This document shows, piece by piece, positions 53,742 to 63,300 of a stretch of 64,000 bases of DNA (the first letter of the stretch is position 1; each line of letters starts with the position of its first letter). The stretch is from Pseudoalteromonas luteoviolacea (GTDB lineage Bacteria > Pseudomonadota > Gammaproteobacteria > Enterobacterales > Alteromonadaceae), in contig NZ_JAKFZS010000025.1 in NCBI RefSeq assembly GCF_021654285.1, positions 1 through 64,000 on the forward strand. The letters run 5' to 3'. The notes under the pieces are model-generated. The model was not told the DNA's origin. It did not search any database and was given only the letters and a program-made list of their open reading frames with translations. A program made the position numbers and the translations under genes.

Positions 53742-55013
53742 ATGTCAATTTTTAGTTCTTACTTGCGGCTTTCGGCTGAGTATCGGTGGATGTTGGTTGC
53801 TGCCTTTGTGTTTAACCTCGGGTTTTACATGCTGATCCCGTTTTTGGCGGGATATTTAAAGCAAGATTTGTTACTCAGTGCCACCTTGGTGGGGGTTGTC
53901 TTAGGTGTGCGTTCATTTTGCCAGCAGGGCTTATTCCTAGTTGGTGGGTTACTCGCAGATCTATTTGGTGAAAAGAAGCTGATTGTTATTGGTTGCTTGT
54001 TACGTGCAGTTGGCTTTTGTCTGTTTTTATTCTCAGACATAACCGCGTTATTGTTTCTTGCTGCATTTTTAACGGGCTTTGCTGGTGCGTTATTTACTCC
54101 GGCGGCACAGGCTTATTTTTCAAAGCAAAAAGTGCTCAGCCGCGCGCAAATGTTCTCTTTAGTGGGGGTTGCGCGAAACGGTGGCGAGCTACTTGGCCCG
54201 GTTTGCGGGGTACTGCTACTCAACATTAGCTTTGATATGTTATGCATTGTCTCTGCATTACCATTTGCATTGTTTGCACTGGTATTCACAGTGTTGATCC
54301 CTGAGCGTCAAAAGCAAGATAAAAGCGACAGTGATGATAAGTCCTCTGCGACCTCTCAAAATGGTGGCGTGAAAGCAATGGTAGCTGGTGTATTGGGTAA
54401 TCGTGCATTTTTAAAGTTCTCTGCGGTAATGGCAGGGTATTTTATGCTTATCAACCAGATCTCATTCGCAATCCCAATGCATATTGTTGACCAACAAGGT
54501 AGTGCGAAAGATGTCGCTTGGGTATTGACTCTATGTGCTTTGATCTCGATTTTTTTACAATTTCCTGTCACCAAACTATGCGAACGTTGGCTATCACCAA
54601 AGCAGTGGATAAGTATCGGTATCGCATTGATGGGTCTGTCTTTCGCTACGCTCATCCCCGCTTGGCCATATGAGCACGGGGTGTTGTATTACCTGCCACT
54701 GAGTGTGTTAGCTGTGATTTTTACCCTAGGTACTATGGTGAGTTTCCCGTTTATTATGAGCGAGATCTCCGAATTGGCAAAAGACAAGTCAGTCGCTACG
54801 CACTACGGTTTTTTCTATCTATTCGCGGGAGTGGGCCTCATTGCAGGCAGCAGCGTGGTCGGTGTCGCGTTTGATTTATCCAATATCAGTGAACATCTAG
54901 CATGGTATTGCCTAATTCTAATTGGCCTTATTACAGCAATACTGAACACAGTGTTGAGCGCTTCTGCAACCCAAGAATCGCAAAGCAACGCAACCAGCAC
55001 ATCTACCCAATAA
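53742..55013 (+). CDS. MFS transporter, probable metallophore exporter
   Basis: 423 residues, 12 predicted helices in two bundles. The loop motif GGLLADLFGEKKLIVIG (G-x-L-a-D-x-x-G-[RK]-[KR]) after helix 2 marks an MFS drug/proton antiporter. A second bundle starts near residue 215 (FLKFSAVMAGYFMLINQISFAIP). Stop-to-start distance of 3 bp after the synthase implies coupled translation. In staphylopine loci the exporter (CntE) is also an MFS protein, and in pseudopaline loci the exporter is an EamA protein. So export of the synthase's product is the best guess. Confidence 0.8.
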   Translation: MSIFSSYLRLSAEYRWMLVAAFVFNLGFYMLIPFLAGYLKQDLLLSATLVGVVLGVRSFCQQGLFLVGGLLADLFGEKKLIVIGCLLRAVGFCLFLFSDITALLFLAAFLTGFAGALFTPAAQAYFSKQKVLSRAQMFSLVGVARNGGELLGPVCGVLLLNISFDMLCIVSALPFALFALVFTVLIPERQKQDKSDSDDKSSATSQNGGVKAMVAGVLGNRAFLKFSAVMAGYFMLINQISFAIPMHIVDQQGSAKDVAWVLTLCALISIFLQFPVTKLCERWLSPKQWISIGIALMGLSFATLIPAWPYEHGVLYYLPLSVLAVIFTLGTMVSFPFIMSEISELAKDKSVATHYGFFYLFAGVGLIAGSSVVGVAFDLSNISEHLAWYCLILIGLITAILNTVLSASATQESQSNATSTSTQ

Positions 55014-55027
55014 GTAAGGAACTTTAA

Positions 55028-55480
55028 ATGATTCATCTCACCCCACAGCAGCAACGTGCTTATATGTCTGACTATTTAGAAAATGGTTGGCGTGAAGAAC
55101 GCATGTCGTTTAGCTCGGTGTCGTTAGAGCCGGGTTACATCGACGGCAGAATTAATGTCGAGCACTTTCAGATGCCAGGAGACGGTCAATTTCATTTCAG
55201 TGCGCAAAGCGCGATGATTTGGATTTCTCAGCTAGGGATTATATACGGTTGCTGGGACAATCAGCTTAGTGAAAAAGCTGGTGAAGTGTATATACGAGGT
55301 TTAGATATTAAATTTAAACGCACAATTAACACCACAGAAGAAGTCCGTTTTGAAGGTTTTTTCCCAAAACACTGTAAAAAACACCTTTCAAAAGATCTGG
55401 TGTACTACAAAAATGCACAGATCCATGTTGAAGGTGGCGCATTTACAGGCACGGCTAGTTTCTTAGTGCCGACAGGCTAA
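55028..55480 (+). CDS. Small protein with possible hotdog fold (operon gene 3)
   Basis: 150 residues with strands and a central helix: FHFSAQSAMIWISQLGIIYGCWD, then KFKRTINTTEEVRFEGFFPKHCKKH and EGGAFTGTASFLVPTG. This layout looks like a hotdog dehydratase/thioesterase (FabZ- or FcoT-like); the call is by eye and tentative. No obvious catalytic Glu/His of FabZ. AAGGA upstream, 14 bp after the MFS stop. In the operon it may edit or hydrolyse an acyl group on the metallophore, or be unrelated. Confidence 0.5.
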   Translation: MIHLTPQQQRAYMSDYLENGWREERMSFSSVSLEPGYIDGRINVEHFQMPGDGQFHFSAQSAMIWISQLGIIYGCWDNQLSEKAGEVYIRGLDIKFKRTINTTEEVRFEGFFPKHCKKHLSKDLVYYKNAQIHVEGGAFTGTASFLVPTG

Positions 55481-55507
55481 ATGATAAATGTTTCTATTTA
55501 ATCAACA

Positions 55508-55527
55508 AATGTTATGTTATAACTAAG
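55508..55527 (+). promoter_or_regulatory. Putative Zur operator of the ABC transporter operon
   Basis: AATGTTATGTTATAACTAAG shares TGTTATGTTATAAC with the other boxes; the right half is degenerate. 108 bp before the GTG start. Confidence 0.65.
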
Positions 55528-55555
55528 CAATATTGACGTAGTCGTCTATTTTAAG

Positions 55556-55617
55556 TTCCGCTCGAGCGATGAGAAATACCTAAATTCTAGGTGGTTGTCG
55601 CTTTGGCGGAATTTTTT
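55556..55617 (+). terminator. Nested terminator-like hairpin in the leader of the ABC operon
   Basis: Three nested stems: TTCCGC/GCGGAA, AGCGA/TCGCT and ACCTA/TAGGT, followed by six Ts and, six bases later, the ribosome-binding site AAGGAG. It is downstream of the operator, so it would lie in the leader of any transcript starting there. It could be a regulated attenuator or simply the terminator of the preceding operon with a further promoter inside it. Confidence 0.6.
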
Positions 55618-55634
55618 AGTATAAGGAGTGTTTT

Positions 55635-56357
55635 GTGTTAGAAGCCAAAAATTTAAAAAAATCCTTTTCAGATAAGCAGGTAATTAACGACCTTAGCTTT
55701 AATGTTGAAGAAGGCCAAATCATGTGCCTGTTAGGTGCAAATGGTGCAGGAAAAAGTACCACGCTGAATATTTTTCTGAATTTCTTACAGCCAGATAGCG
55801 GGCAAGCTTTGATTGATGGTGTGGATGTACACAGCAGCAAAGGCTCAAAAGAAAAGCTTGTTTACTTACCTGAGCAAGTCAATTTGTATCAAGAGTTTAA
55901 TGCCATTGATAATCTTAAGTATTTGGCGAGTTTATCCGATTTATCTGTGACTGAGGTGCAAATCAACGCGGCTTTGGATGAGACAGGTTTGGAGCCAAGT
56001 GCGCGCTCACAATCTTTAAAAAATTACTCGAAAGGCATGAGGCAAAAAGTCGGCATTGCCTTTGCGATCATTCGACAAGCAAAGGTACTTTTATTGGATG
56101 AGCCGACGTCAGGCCTTGATCCAAGTGCGACCTTGGAGTTTATCCGCATCATCGAGCAGCTTGCGAAAAAAGGCGCTGCGATTTTGATGGTAACGCATGA
56201 CTTTTATTGTGCGCACACGTTAGCCGACAAAATTGGGATCATGGACAAAGGTACATTGCTGACCTTGCTTGATAACAAACAACTGCCATTGCAGACACTT
56301 GAAAATACTTACCATGAGTTGATTTCAGGTAAAAGTGTTATCCGCGAAGCAAGCTAA
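55635..56357 (+). CDS. ABC transporter ATP-binding protein
   Basis: 240 residues. Walker A GANGAGKST (about 37-45), signature KNYSKGMRQKVG (LSGGQ-like as YSKGM, about 130-140), Walker B VLLLDEPTSG (about 151-160) and H-loop VTHD (about 188). The YSKGM form is typical of ABC-2 exporters. Starts with GTG, with AAGGAG seven bases before. First gene of a three-gene ABC-2 operon. Confidence 0.92.
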   Translation: MLEAKNLKKSFSDKQVINDLSFNVEEGQIMCLLGANGAGKSTTLNIFLNFLQPDSGQALIDGVDVHSSKGSKEKLVYLPEQVNLYQEFNAIDNLKYLASLSDLSVTEVQINAALDETGLEPSARSQSLKNYSKGMRQKVGIAFAIIRQAKVLLLDEPTSGLDPSATLEFIRIIEQLAKKGAAILMVTHDFYCAHTLADKIGIMDKGTLLTLLDNKQLPLQTLENTYHELISGKSVIREAS

Positions 56358-56414
56358 GCAGTCGTCGTGACAGTAGGTTAAACACTGCTGTGTTCATACA
56401 GGAAATATAATTAC

Positions 56415-57857
56415 ATGATAAATCACAGAGTAATGAAGATATTTCGCCACGAATTAGCCAGTAAGCGTAAAAGCCCTAGCTTGTGGTTGATCTTCATCAT
56501 GATCCAATTATTGCTGGCAATCGCGTTATTCACAGGTTGGCAGCAGTATCAACATAACGCGCAAACGCAGGCAAAAGCCCAATCACTTGTTGAGCAGCAG
56601 TGGGAAGCGCAGCCCGATAGGCACCCGCACCGAGTGGCGCATTTTGGTCACTTTGCTTTTCGTACGCCCAGCGCATTAAGCTTTTTTGATTTAGGGGTGA
56701 ACTCTTGGGTTGGCAACAGCATTTTCTTAGAAGCACATAAGCAAAACAGTGCTAATTTTGCCAATGATCAAGATGGTGGGACCTTACTGCGATTTTCAGA
56801 GCTAAGTAGTGCCAATATCTTATTAACGATTTGGCCGTTACTCATTATTGCGCTGGGCTTTGCAAGCATCAGTGGTGAGCAAAAAAGCGGGACTTTACGC
56901 CAACTTATGTCTATGGGCGTGTCATTTCGAGATTTAGTCACAGGAAAAAGCTTAAGCTATTTATTCTTGTCCGTGATCTTTATTTTGCCTGTTTTTATTT
57001 TGGCGCTGGTATTGGCGGCAAGCACAGGTGCCGCATTTTCATCTGAAGCGCCACTTAGGCTATTGTTGTTATTCACCGTTTACGTGCTTTATTGCCTATT
57101 TTGGATTGGCTTAACACTGTTTGTTTCTAGTTTAGTAAAAGCGCCAAAGCAAGCTTTGGTGTTATTAACGTCTATTTGGTTTATTTTGACTATTTTGATG
57201 CCGCGCATGCTGGCTGAATTTGCACATAATCAGTACCCTCATCAAAAGCGCAATGACTTTGAGTTAGCCATTAAACTGGATAACCGTAAAGTCGGGGACA
57301 GTCACAATCCGAACGATCCTTACTTTAATAAGTTCCGTGAAGACACATTGAAAAAATATGGCGTGAGCACGGTCGAGGAGCTGCCAGTCAATTACAAAGG
57401 GTTGGTAATGCAAGAGGGCGAAAAGCTTAATGCTGAGATATATAAAAAGCATTACGAAAAACAGCTTGAGCAATTCTCAGCGCAGCAGCGTTTTGTTAGC
57501 CAGTTTTATTGGTTGAATCCTTATTTGTTTGTACGAGATTTTTCAATGGCGCTCACGCGTACTGATACGAGACACTTTTTAGACTTTGAGCAACAAGCAG
57601 AAGCGCACCGTTATGCGCGTATTCAAAAACTCAATAAGTTGCATACAGAAGAAATTGATCATCACAATGACAGGGATCAGCGCATTGATAAATCGTACTG
57701 GCAGGAGTTTGAAGCCTTTACTTATAAATCACCTGTGCTTGGTTGGTCATTGAGCCCGTTTTCTGTGGCTTGGTTGCTGCCTTTATTGGTGGTTTTAGTG
57801 ATGTTTGGTTCATTAAATTCTAAAGGGATGCAAAGGAGAGTTTATGCTACTGTTTAA
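56415..57857 (+). CDS. ABC-2 permease (DUF3526-like), subunit 1
   Basis: 480 residues. Helix 1 SLWLIFIMIQLLLAIALF; a 120-residue extracytoplasmic loop (AQPDRHPHRVAHFGHFAF, His-rich, possible metal contact); then four or five helices (ILLTIWPLLIIALGFASISG, LSYLFLSVIFILPVFILALVLA, FTVYVLYCLFWIGLTLFV) and one at the end (FSVAWLLPLLVVLVMFG). Overlaps the next gene by 14 bp. Forms a heterodimer with the next permease. Confidence 0.82.
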   Translation: MINHRVMKIFRHELASKRKSPSLWLIFIMIQLLLAIALFTGWQQYQHNAQTQAKAQSLVEQQWEAQPDRHPHRVAHFGHFAFRTPSALSFFDLGVNSWVGNSIFLEAHKQNSANFANDQDGGTLLRFSELSSANILLTIWPLLIIALGFASISGEQKSGTLRQLMSMGVSFRDLVTGKSLSYLFLSVIFILPVFILALVLAASTGAAFSSEAPLRLLLLFTVYVLYCLFWIGLTLFVSSLVKAPKQALVLLTSIWFILTILMPRMLAEFAHNQYPHQKRNDFELAIKLDNRKVGDSHNPNDPYFNKFREDTLKKYGVSTVEELPVNYKGLVMQEGEKLNAEIYKKHYEKQLEQFSAQQRFVSQFYWLNPYLFVRDFSMALTRTDTRHFLDFEQQAEAHRYARIQKLNKLHTEEIDHHNDRDQRIDKSYWQEFEAFTYKSPVLGWSLSPFSVAWLLPLLVVLVMFGSLNSKGMQRRVYATV

Positions 57858-59202
57858 ACTTGAGTGTAAGCGACTGTTTTCAGGGGCTATCAATAAACTT
57901 GTATTGCTACTTTTTGTGATAGCCGGTGTATTTGCAATTTATCAAGGTGCACAAGGGTATAAAACACTGCGCATTGATCAGTACAAATCTAAAATCGTGT
58001 TTCAAAAAGAGCGTGAACACGTTAATAAAAGAGAGACTCTGCCAGCTCCAGGTTCTTTGGCTTATTATGCCAGCGCACCAACAGAGTGGAAACTCAGTCC
58101 GTGGGCTGCGTTGTTTGTCGGTGAAAGTCATTCATCTATGGTTGCCTCTAAAGTGCGTGCTACTGCATTGCAAAGCCAAATATTTAATCGAGAAATAGTC
58201 AACCCTGCGCAGCAGCGAACAGGGGGGTTAGATCTTGGCTTTGTCTTAGTGTATCTGTTGCCCCTTGTTATAGGTATCTTAACCGTTACTTTGATTTCTG
58301 ATGAGCAACATGCAGGGCGCTGGCGAATGCTAAATGCACTGCCAAAAAGTGCATTTAGTCAGGTTGCAAAGCAGCTGGCGCTGCGTTTTGCTGTGATCTG
58401 GTTATTGGTGATCTTATTATTGGTCAGTGCGGCGATGCTCTTATCATTGCCATTTGATGGCATTTTTTGGACTGTGCTGCTGGCAAGCACCTTATACATG
58501 GTGTTTTGGTTCGCCATTGCTACCTTGATCATGAGCTTTGGCAAAACAAGCGTGTTTAACAGTTTGGCATACCTGAGTAGCTGGGTGGTTTTTGCCATGT
58601 TAGTACCAAGCGCTGTGCACTTATATTTGTCTAACCAGTACAAGACTGATGCTCCCCTTGAAATGAGCTTGACACAGCGCGTCACGCTAAACGATGGCTG
58701 GGATAAAGATAAGCAGCAAACTTTAGACACGTTTTTGCAGCATGAGCCTAATTGGCAAGATACCGCGCCACTTGGCGAGGCATTTGATTGGAAATGGTAT
58801 TATGCACAGCAGCATTTGAGTGATGTAGAGGTAGCTCAGTTATGGCAAGCGTATCGCGACAATAATCAAGCGCGTCAGCAAACGCTACAAACTTTGAGTG
58901 CGCTGTCTCCGGCCTTGTTCTTTCAGCTTAAATTAAATCAGCTCGCAAATACCAGCAGCGCTGATCAAGCTGATTATCGTTTGCAGGTGGTTGAATATCA
59001 TCAACAGATCCGTTACTTCTTCTATGACTTTATGTTTTTTGACAAACCAGTGACTAAAACTGATGTTGAAAACTTCCCATTGTTTGAAGCTAAGCCACTC
59101 AATAAAGAAACGAATATTTGGCAAATTTTGATAAGTGCCTTAGTCATTTTTGCGCTGGCATTCTTTTCGGCTGTCCGTTTGAAGCAGTTACGTCCTATCT
59201 AA
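57844..59202 (+). CDS. ABC-2 permease (DUF3526-like), subunit 2
   Basis: 452 residues; helix 1 KLVLLLFVIAGVFAIYQG, a long outside loop, further helices GFVLVYLLPLVIGILTVTLI, FAVIWLLVILLLVSAAMLLSLPF, TVLLASTLYMVFWFAIATLIM and a final IWQILISALVIFALAFFSAV. The DEQHAGRWRMLNALP turn is typical of ABC-2 permeases. Start ATG lies inside the previous gene. Cargo is unknown. ABC-2/DUF3526 pairs can export or move peptides or membrane-embedded material; here the upstream operator suggests a zinc-stress function. Confidence 0.82.
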   Translation: MLLFKLECKRLFSGAINKLVLLLFVIAGVFAIYQGAQGYKTLRIDQYKSKIVFQKEREHVNKRETLPAPGSLAYYASAPTEWKLSPWAALFVGESHSSMVASKVRATALQSQIFNREIVNPAQQRTGGLDLGFVLVYLLPLVIGILTVTLISDEQHAGRWRMLNALPKSAFSQVAKQLALRFAVIWLLVILLLVSAAMLLSLPFDGIFWTVLLASTLYMVFWFAIATLIMSFGKTSVFNSLAYLSSWVVFAMLVPSAVHLYLSNQYKTDAPLEMSLTQRVTLNDGWDKDKQQTLDTFLQHEPNWQDTAPLGEAFDWKWYYAQQHLSDVEVAQLWQAYRDNNQARQQTLQTLSALSPALFFQLKLNQLANTSSADQADYRLQVVEYHQQIRYFFYDFMFFDKPVTKTDVENFPLFEAKPLNKETNIWQILISALVIFALAFFSAVRLKQLRPI

Positions 59203-59213
59203 ATTTATACCTC

Positions 59214-59238
59214 AAAGGCAGCTATCGCTGCCTTTATT
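59214..59238 (+). terminator. Terminator of the ABC operon
   Basis: AAAGGCAGC-TATC-GCTGCCTTT, then ATTTCTC; a 9-bp perfect stem. Confidence 0.75.
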
Positions 59239-59372
59239 TCTCTTTTCATATTTCCTAAAAGCGAATACCAATCAATTTTGATTGAATTTTGAGCAATGTT
59301 GTGGTTTTGTATAATTGAGTACATTTATTGCCAGCCGTGATGGCATCCATAAAAGCTAGATGAGGGATCAAT

Positions 59373-59528
59373 ATGAAACTCAAACTTAATAAAAAATCAG
59401 TGAAATCTCTAAAAAATAATGCGTTAAATAATGCACTTACGCTTCAAATCGGTGGAGCGGGCCAATACCGGGAAAGTGTAGAAATTTGCTGGACGCACCC
59501 TGCATATGCTGCGTGTCGATTTAATTAA
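59373..59528 (+). CDS. GG-leader peptide F
   Basis: 51 residues. Leader MKLKLNKKSVKSLKNNALN...TLQIGGAG (cut about residue 28), core QYRESVEICWTHP, AYAACRFN with two Cys and aromatic residues. Start ATG 59373 has GAGGGA seven bases upstream. Terminator follows directly. Same leader class as peptides A-E; lies 170 bp after the ABC-2 operon, but with its own presumed promoter. Confidence 0.65.
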   Translation: MKLKLNKKSVKSLKNNALNNALTLQIGGAGQYRESVEICWTHPAYAACRFN

Positions 59529-59536
59529 AAGGCAAG

Positions 59537-59558
59537 GCCCAGTGATACTGGGCTTTTT
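59537..59558 (+). terminator. Terminator of peptide F
   Basis: GCCCAGT-GAT-ACTGGGC followed by TTTTT. Confidence 0.8.
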
Positions 59559-60330
59559 CATCTAGATAAAATGGTTATAGTGTAAATTCTGTATAAAAAA
59601 TAGAATGGCAAAATGGGCTGTTTAAATATGCTATTTTATTTATATTGCTTACTTATAATTTATTGCTAGTAAACATCTGAGTTACTTTTCAATTCGTAAA
59701 CCTACCTCACGTATTATTCTAAATCGAGCAACATGCTCTCTTTTTATGGCCTTCAACTGCGAATAATAAACTGTTTTATCGGGCGTGTTGATATCACTGA
59801 TATCGTCAACTCTACTATCCAATTAAGTGATGAGGATGACCTGTTCTAATTTGGGGTTATAACGTCAAAGGGCATTGGTTGATAATGAATTGGAGGGGGT
59901 CGGCATTCTTTGTTGGAGCAGGGGTGGGCATTCTGATCGATGTTATTACCAATATAATAAAAAAGCTCAATTACTAATAGGGAGAGCGGGGGAAAATACT
60001 TTGTGTTACTCAGTTCACGGTCTTGATTGACGAAAGTTGCTAAACAAATCCATAAAAAATATAGCCTAACTTTATGAATTACAGAGAATAATAGGGCGAG
60101 TTTGTATGTCACTTCAATATGCATAAAATACCTTGATTTAGCCTCATCTATATGGATTTTAGTTAGATTAAATAAATGAATAGTTACTTAATATTGGTTT
60201 TTTATTTTGCAAATCTTTTCAGCCCGCTTAAGTAATCACTTTAAATTCTTTGTGGTTGCTGTATGATTTGTACCCAATTTATGGGCTTTTGTTCAGCTTA
60301 GTGTGATTTGATTAGTAATATGATTGGATT
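59559..60330. other. Mostly non-coding stretch with two doubtful minus-strand genes
   Basis: 59,682-59,822 (minus): a 46-codon frame from TTG (VDDISDINTPDK, then KREHVARFRIIREVGLRIEK) that looks like the C-terminal end of a regulator-like protein. 59,846-60,124 (minus): 92 codons, hydrophobic N-terminal segment (YKLALLFSVIHKVRLYFLWICLA), with AAGG before the ATG. Neither is recognised. The rest is AT-rich. Confidence 0.35.
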
Positions 60331-60358
60331 AAAGGATAAAGGATAAAGGATAAAGGAT
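60331..60358 (+). repeat. Four tandem AAAGGAT units at the giant gene's translation start
   Basis: Copies at 60,331, 60,338, 60,345 and 60,352; the last overlaps the ATG. Each copy contains a Shine-Dalgarno core (AAAGGA), and the third copy has the right distance from the ATG. Confidence 0.8.
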
Positions 60359-63300
60359 GCTAAAACGATTGTTTGGTGATAGCGTGGTGCCAAAGGCGCT
60401 ATTTTTGAGTATGTTGTTATTTGGGCTGAATGCCTGTGGCGGGTCAGGCGGCTCGGATGGCACAAATAGTGTCGCAAACTCTGGCGGTGGTGCGCCCACA
60501 GAGGCTAATGAGGCTCCTAAAGTCAGTATTGAAGGCAGCACACAAGCTGAGCAATTAGTTCCAATTACTTTGATAGCCAATGCATCTGACAGTGACGGCA
60601 GAATTGAGAGTTATCAGTGGAGCTTTGATCCGGCCTTACCAGTTTCTTCTGATGACTTTAATAGCCCTTCCTTTACTCTGGTGAGTAAGGAGATTGAGCA
60701 AAGCTTTACGTTTGATGTGAATGTCACAGTGACAGACGATCAGGGCGAGCAAGCGATCGCTTCAAAGACTGTAGAGATCCTCGTGCCAGACCCCATAACT
60801 TGGCATCTCAATATCGATGGTAAGGATTCCATACAAGAACAGAGTACATTACAGTTGTCGCTCTCCAGTGACATATTGGTAGACAGTGCGGCTCAGATAT
60901 TGTGGTCACATGATTCGTCTTTGCCACTGATGCTGACGGAGAATGATTCGGGGACATTGAGTGTAGCTATACCAGATATCTCAGAGAGTCAGGTTGTCAA
61001 TTTTACGGCTCGAGTAACGCTGAGCGATGGCCGCACTAATGAACAAACGCACCAAGTGATGCTTGAAGCGTTTGATAATCTTGCACCAGAGGTAAAAATC
61101 ACTGGTGAGCACGAGGTAGTTGAGGGCACGACAAGTGTGTTGGTTGCGACCGCTAACGACTCAGATGGCGAAGTCGTTTCATATTCCTGGTCTCATAATG
61201 CTGAGGCTGGAGTGACTATCATAGGCGAAACGACTGAGTCACTGTCGGTATCATTTGACAATATTATGGTGGATCAAGTTGTTACTTTTACTGTGACGGT
61301 ATATGACAATCAGGGCGCAACAACAACGGTTGAGCATTCAGTTAATTTGATAGCCCGCGCGAATACCGCTCCTGAGGTTTCCATTAATGCCGTTCAGGAC
61401 GCAATGGAAAGGCAGCCATTTACGGTGATTGCGTCTGCAATTGATTTAGATGGCGAAGTCGTGAGCCATGCTTGGTCTCATGACTCTTCTTTGGCTCTGA
61501 CCATAGAGGGTCAAACTAGTAATACGCTGACGGTTGTCAGTTCGGATATTCAGAGCCCACAAAATATTACATTCACTTATACGGCTACGGATAACCAAGG
61601 TGCGAGCGCGAGTACCTCAACAATGGTGACCGTTGAAAACGTCAAAGTGGCATTTACTGTTGCTGGTAAAGTGACCGACTCACCGATTGCATTGGCAAAA
61701 GTAAGTATGGAGATTGCTGATTCAACGTTTGAGACTCGGGCTGATGAAAACGGTGATTACACGCTGGATGTTGAAGTGGATGAAGCTCATAGCGGTGTGT
61801 TAGCAAAGCTATCTGCACAAGGGGTGGATCAGCAAAGCCAGGTTTCGCTTGTTTCACAGCTACAGTCTGTTGCAGCCATCAAAGAAGCTGCGGGTATAGA
61901 TGAAGTCGTCACTGCTGACGAGTTATTTGATGTGAATGTTACAAATGTGACGACTGCTGAATATGTTTTGTTGGGCAGAGATAAGCAAAGCTTTAGCAAT
62001 GACAGTGAGCTCAACCAAGTCAGAGCGCGTATTTCTTCTCAGGAGCAACTGATGCTAGCCGCGGTCATAAAAGCTGTCATTGATCATGGTGTAACACTTC
62101 CTGATACTGTCAACTCTACGCTCGAGCTTGCTAATGACCCAGAACTGGTCGATGAACTGGTCGCCAGTATCGCTGAAACTCAGCCCAACCTGATAAAACA
62201 GTTGGAGCAGGAAATTACCAGTGATGATACTTTGGTTGAAGCAGTGGCATTTACGCCAAATGGCAGCTATTACTTGGTTGAAACACAGTATGTAGATGGC
62301 CTTGATTATAAACTGTCTTTTAGTCCAGACGGGACTGGAGTATTAACCACGGCTGATAAACAAGAGACGTTTAATTGGACGCAAACGAGTCAGACAATCT
62401 CGGTTCAGCTTGACAGTGAAATATTCTTAAAGAGTAATCAGTTTGAACATGTCTCAGGGTTTCTCACTTCATTTTTTACAATGAACATGTACGATCACAG
62501 ACATAAGTCACTGGCTGTGATGGTGGAATTTTATCTATCAGATACACAGGCGATGGCTGAGCATCCCGCTGATACTTATTCTACAGCCGCCCAACTTTTT
62601 GGTACGGCTGATTTGGCTGGCATTACAGAATCCGAATTATTGGGAACTTGGGGGTTGTCCTTCTCCCGGGTATCCAAACAGGATTATGTTGAGCTGACTT
62701 TTAAGGCTGGTGGTGTTCTTAAGTTTGATATTGGTCAGTTTGCTTGGGTAGGCAGTTGGCACATTGAAGACGGTCAAGTCAGGCTCACCAGCCAATTTTG
62801 GAACTTTAGTCTTAAGTTTATTAGACCATTTGATTTTGGTTTTCAGACTTTGATGGAATTCGGAACTGTTGGTGCACAGACGTACCGCCAAGGTACTTTT
62901 GTTAAACGCCAGCCGATCACCTTCAAGGATATTGATTATCAGAAAACATGGCGCAAAGTAAGTAGTAAAACATCTCATTCAGCCTTCTCGATAGATGAGA
63001 ACAATAATTTTAATTTCAGGTGGCATCGCGGTATTCAAGGCGACATTGAAGATGGCATGCTCAAACGTTATCGCTACCAGTTGAACGGAAGACGTGTCGA
63101 ATTTTGTAATGTAGCGCTAGTGAACTGTGACATTAGTGGCGTATACAGTTATGAATTGCTGGCACAGGTCGGTAATACGATTGCAGTGGTAAACGTCGAT
63201 GAAAAGCAAAATTTTGCTGATCTGCAAAGTGGAATCCAATTTTTTAAACTGTCGGACAAAACCTGGCCACTAGGTCAATTCACGCAATCATTTTTTAATA

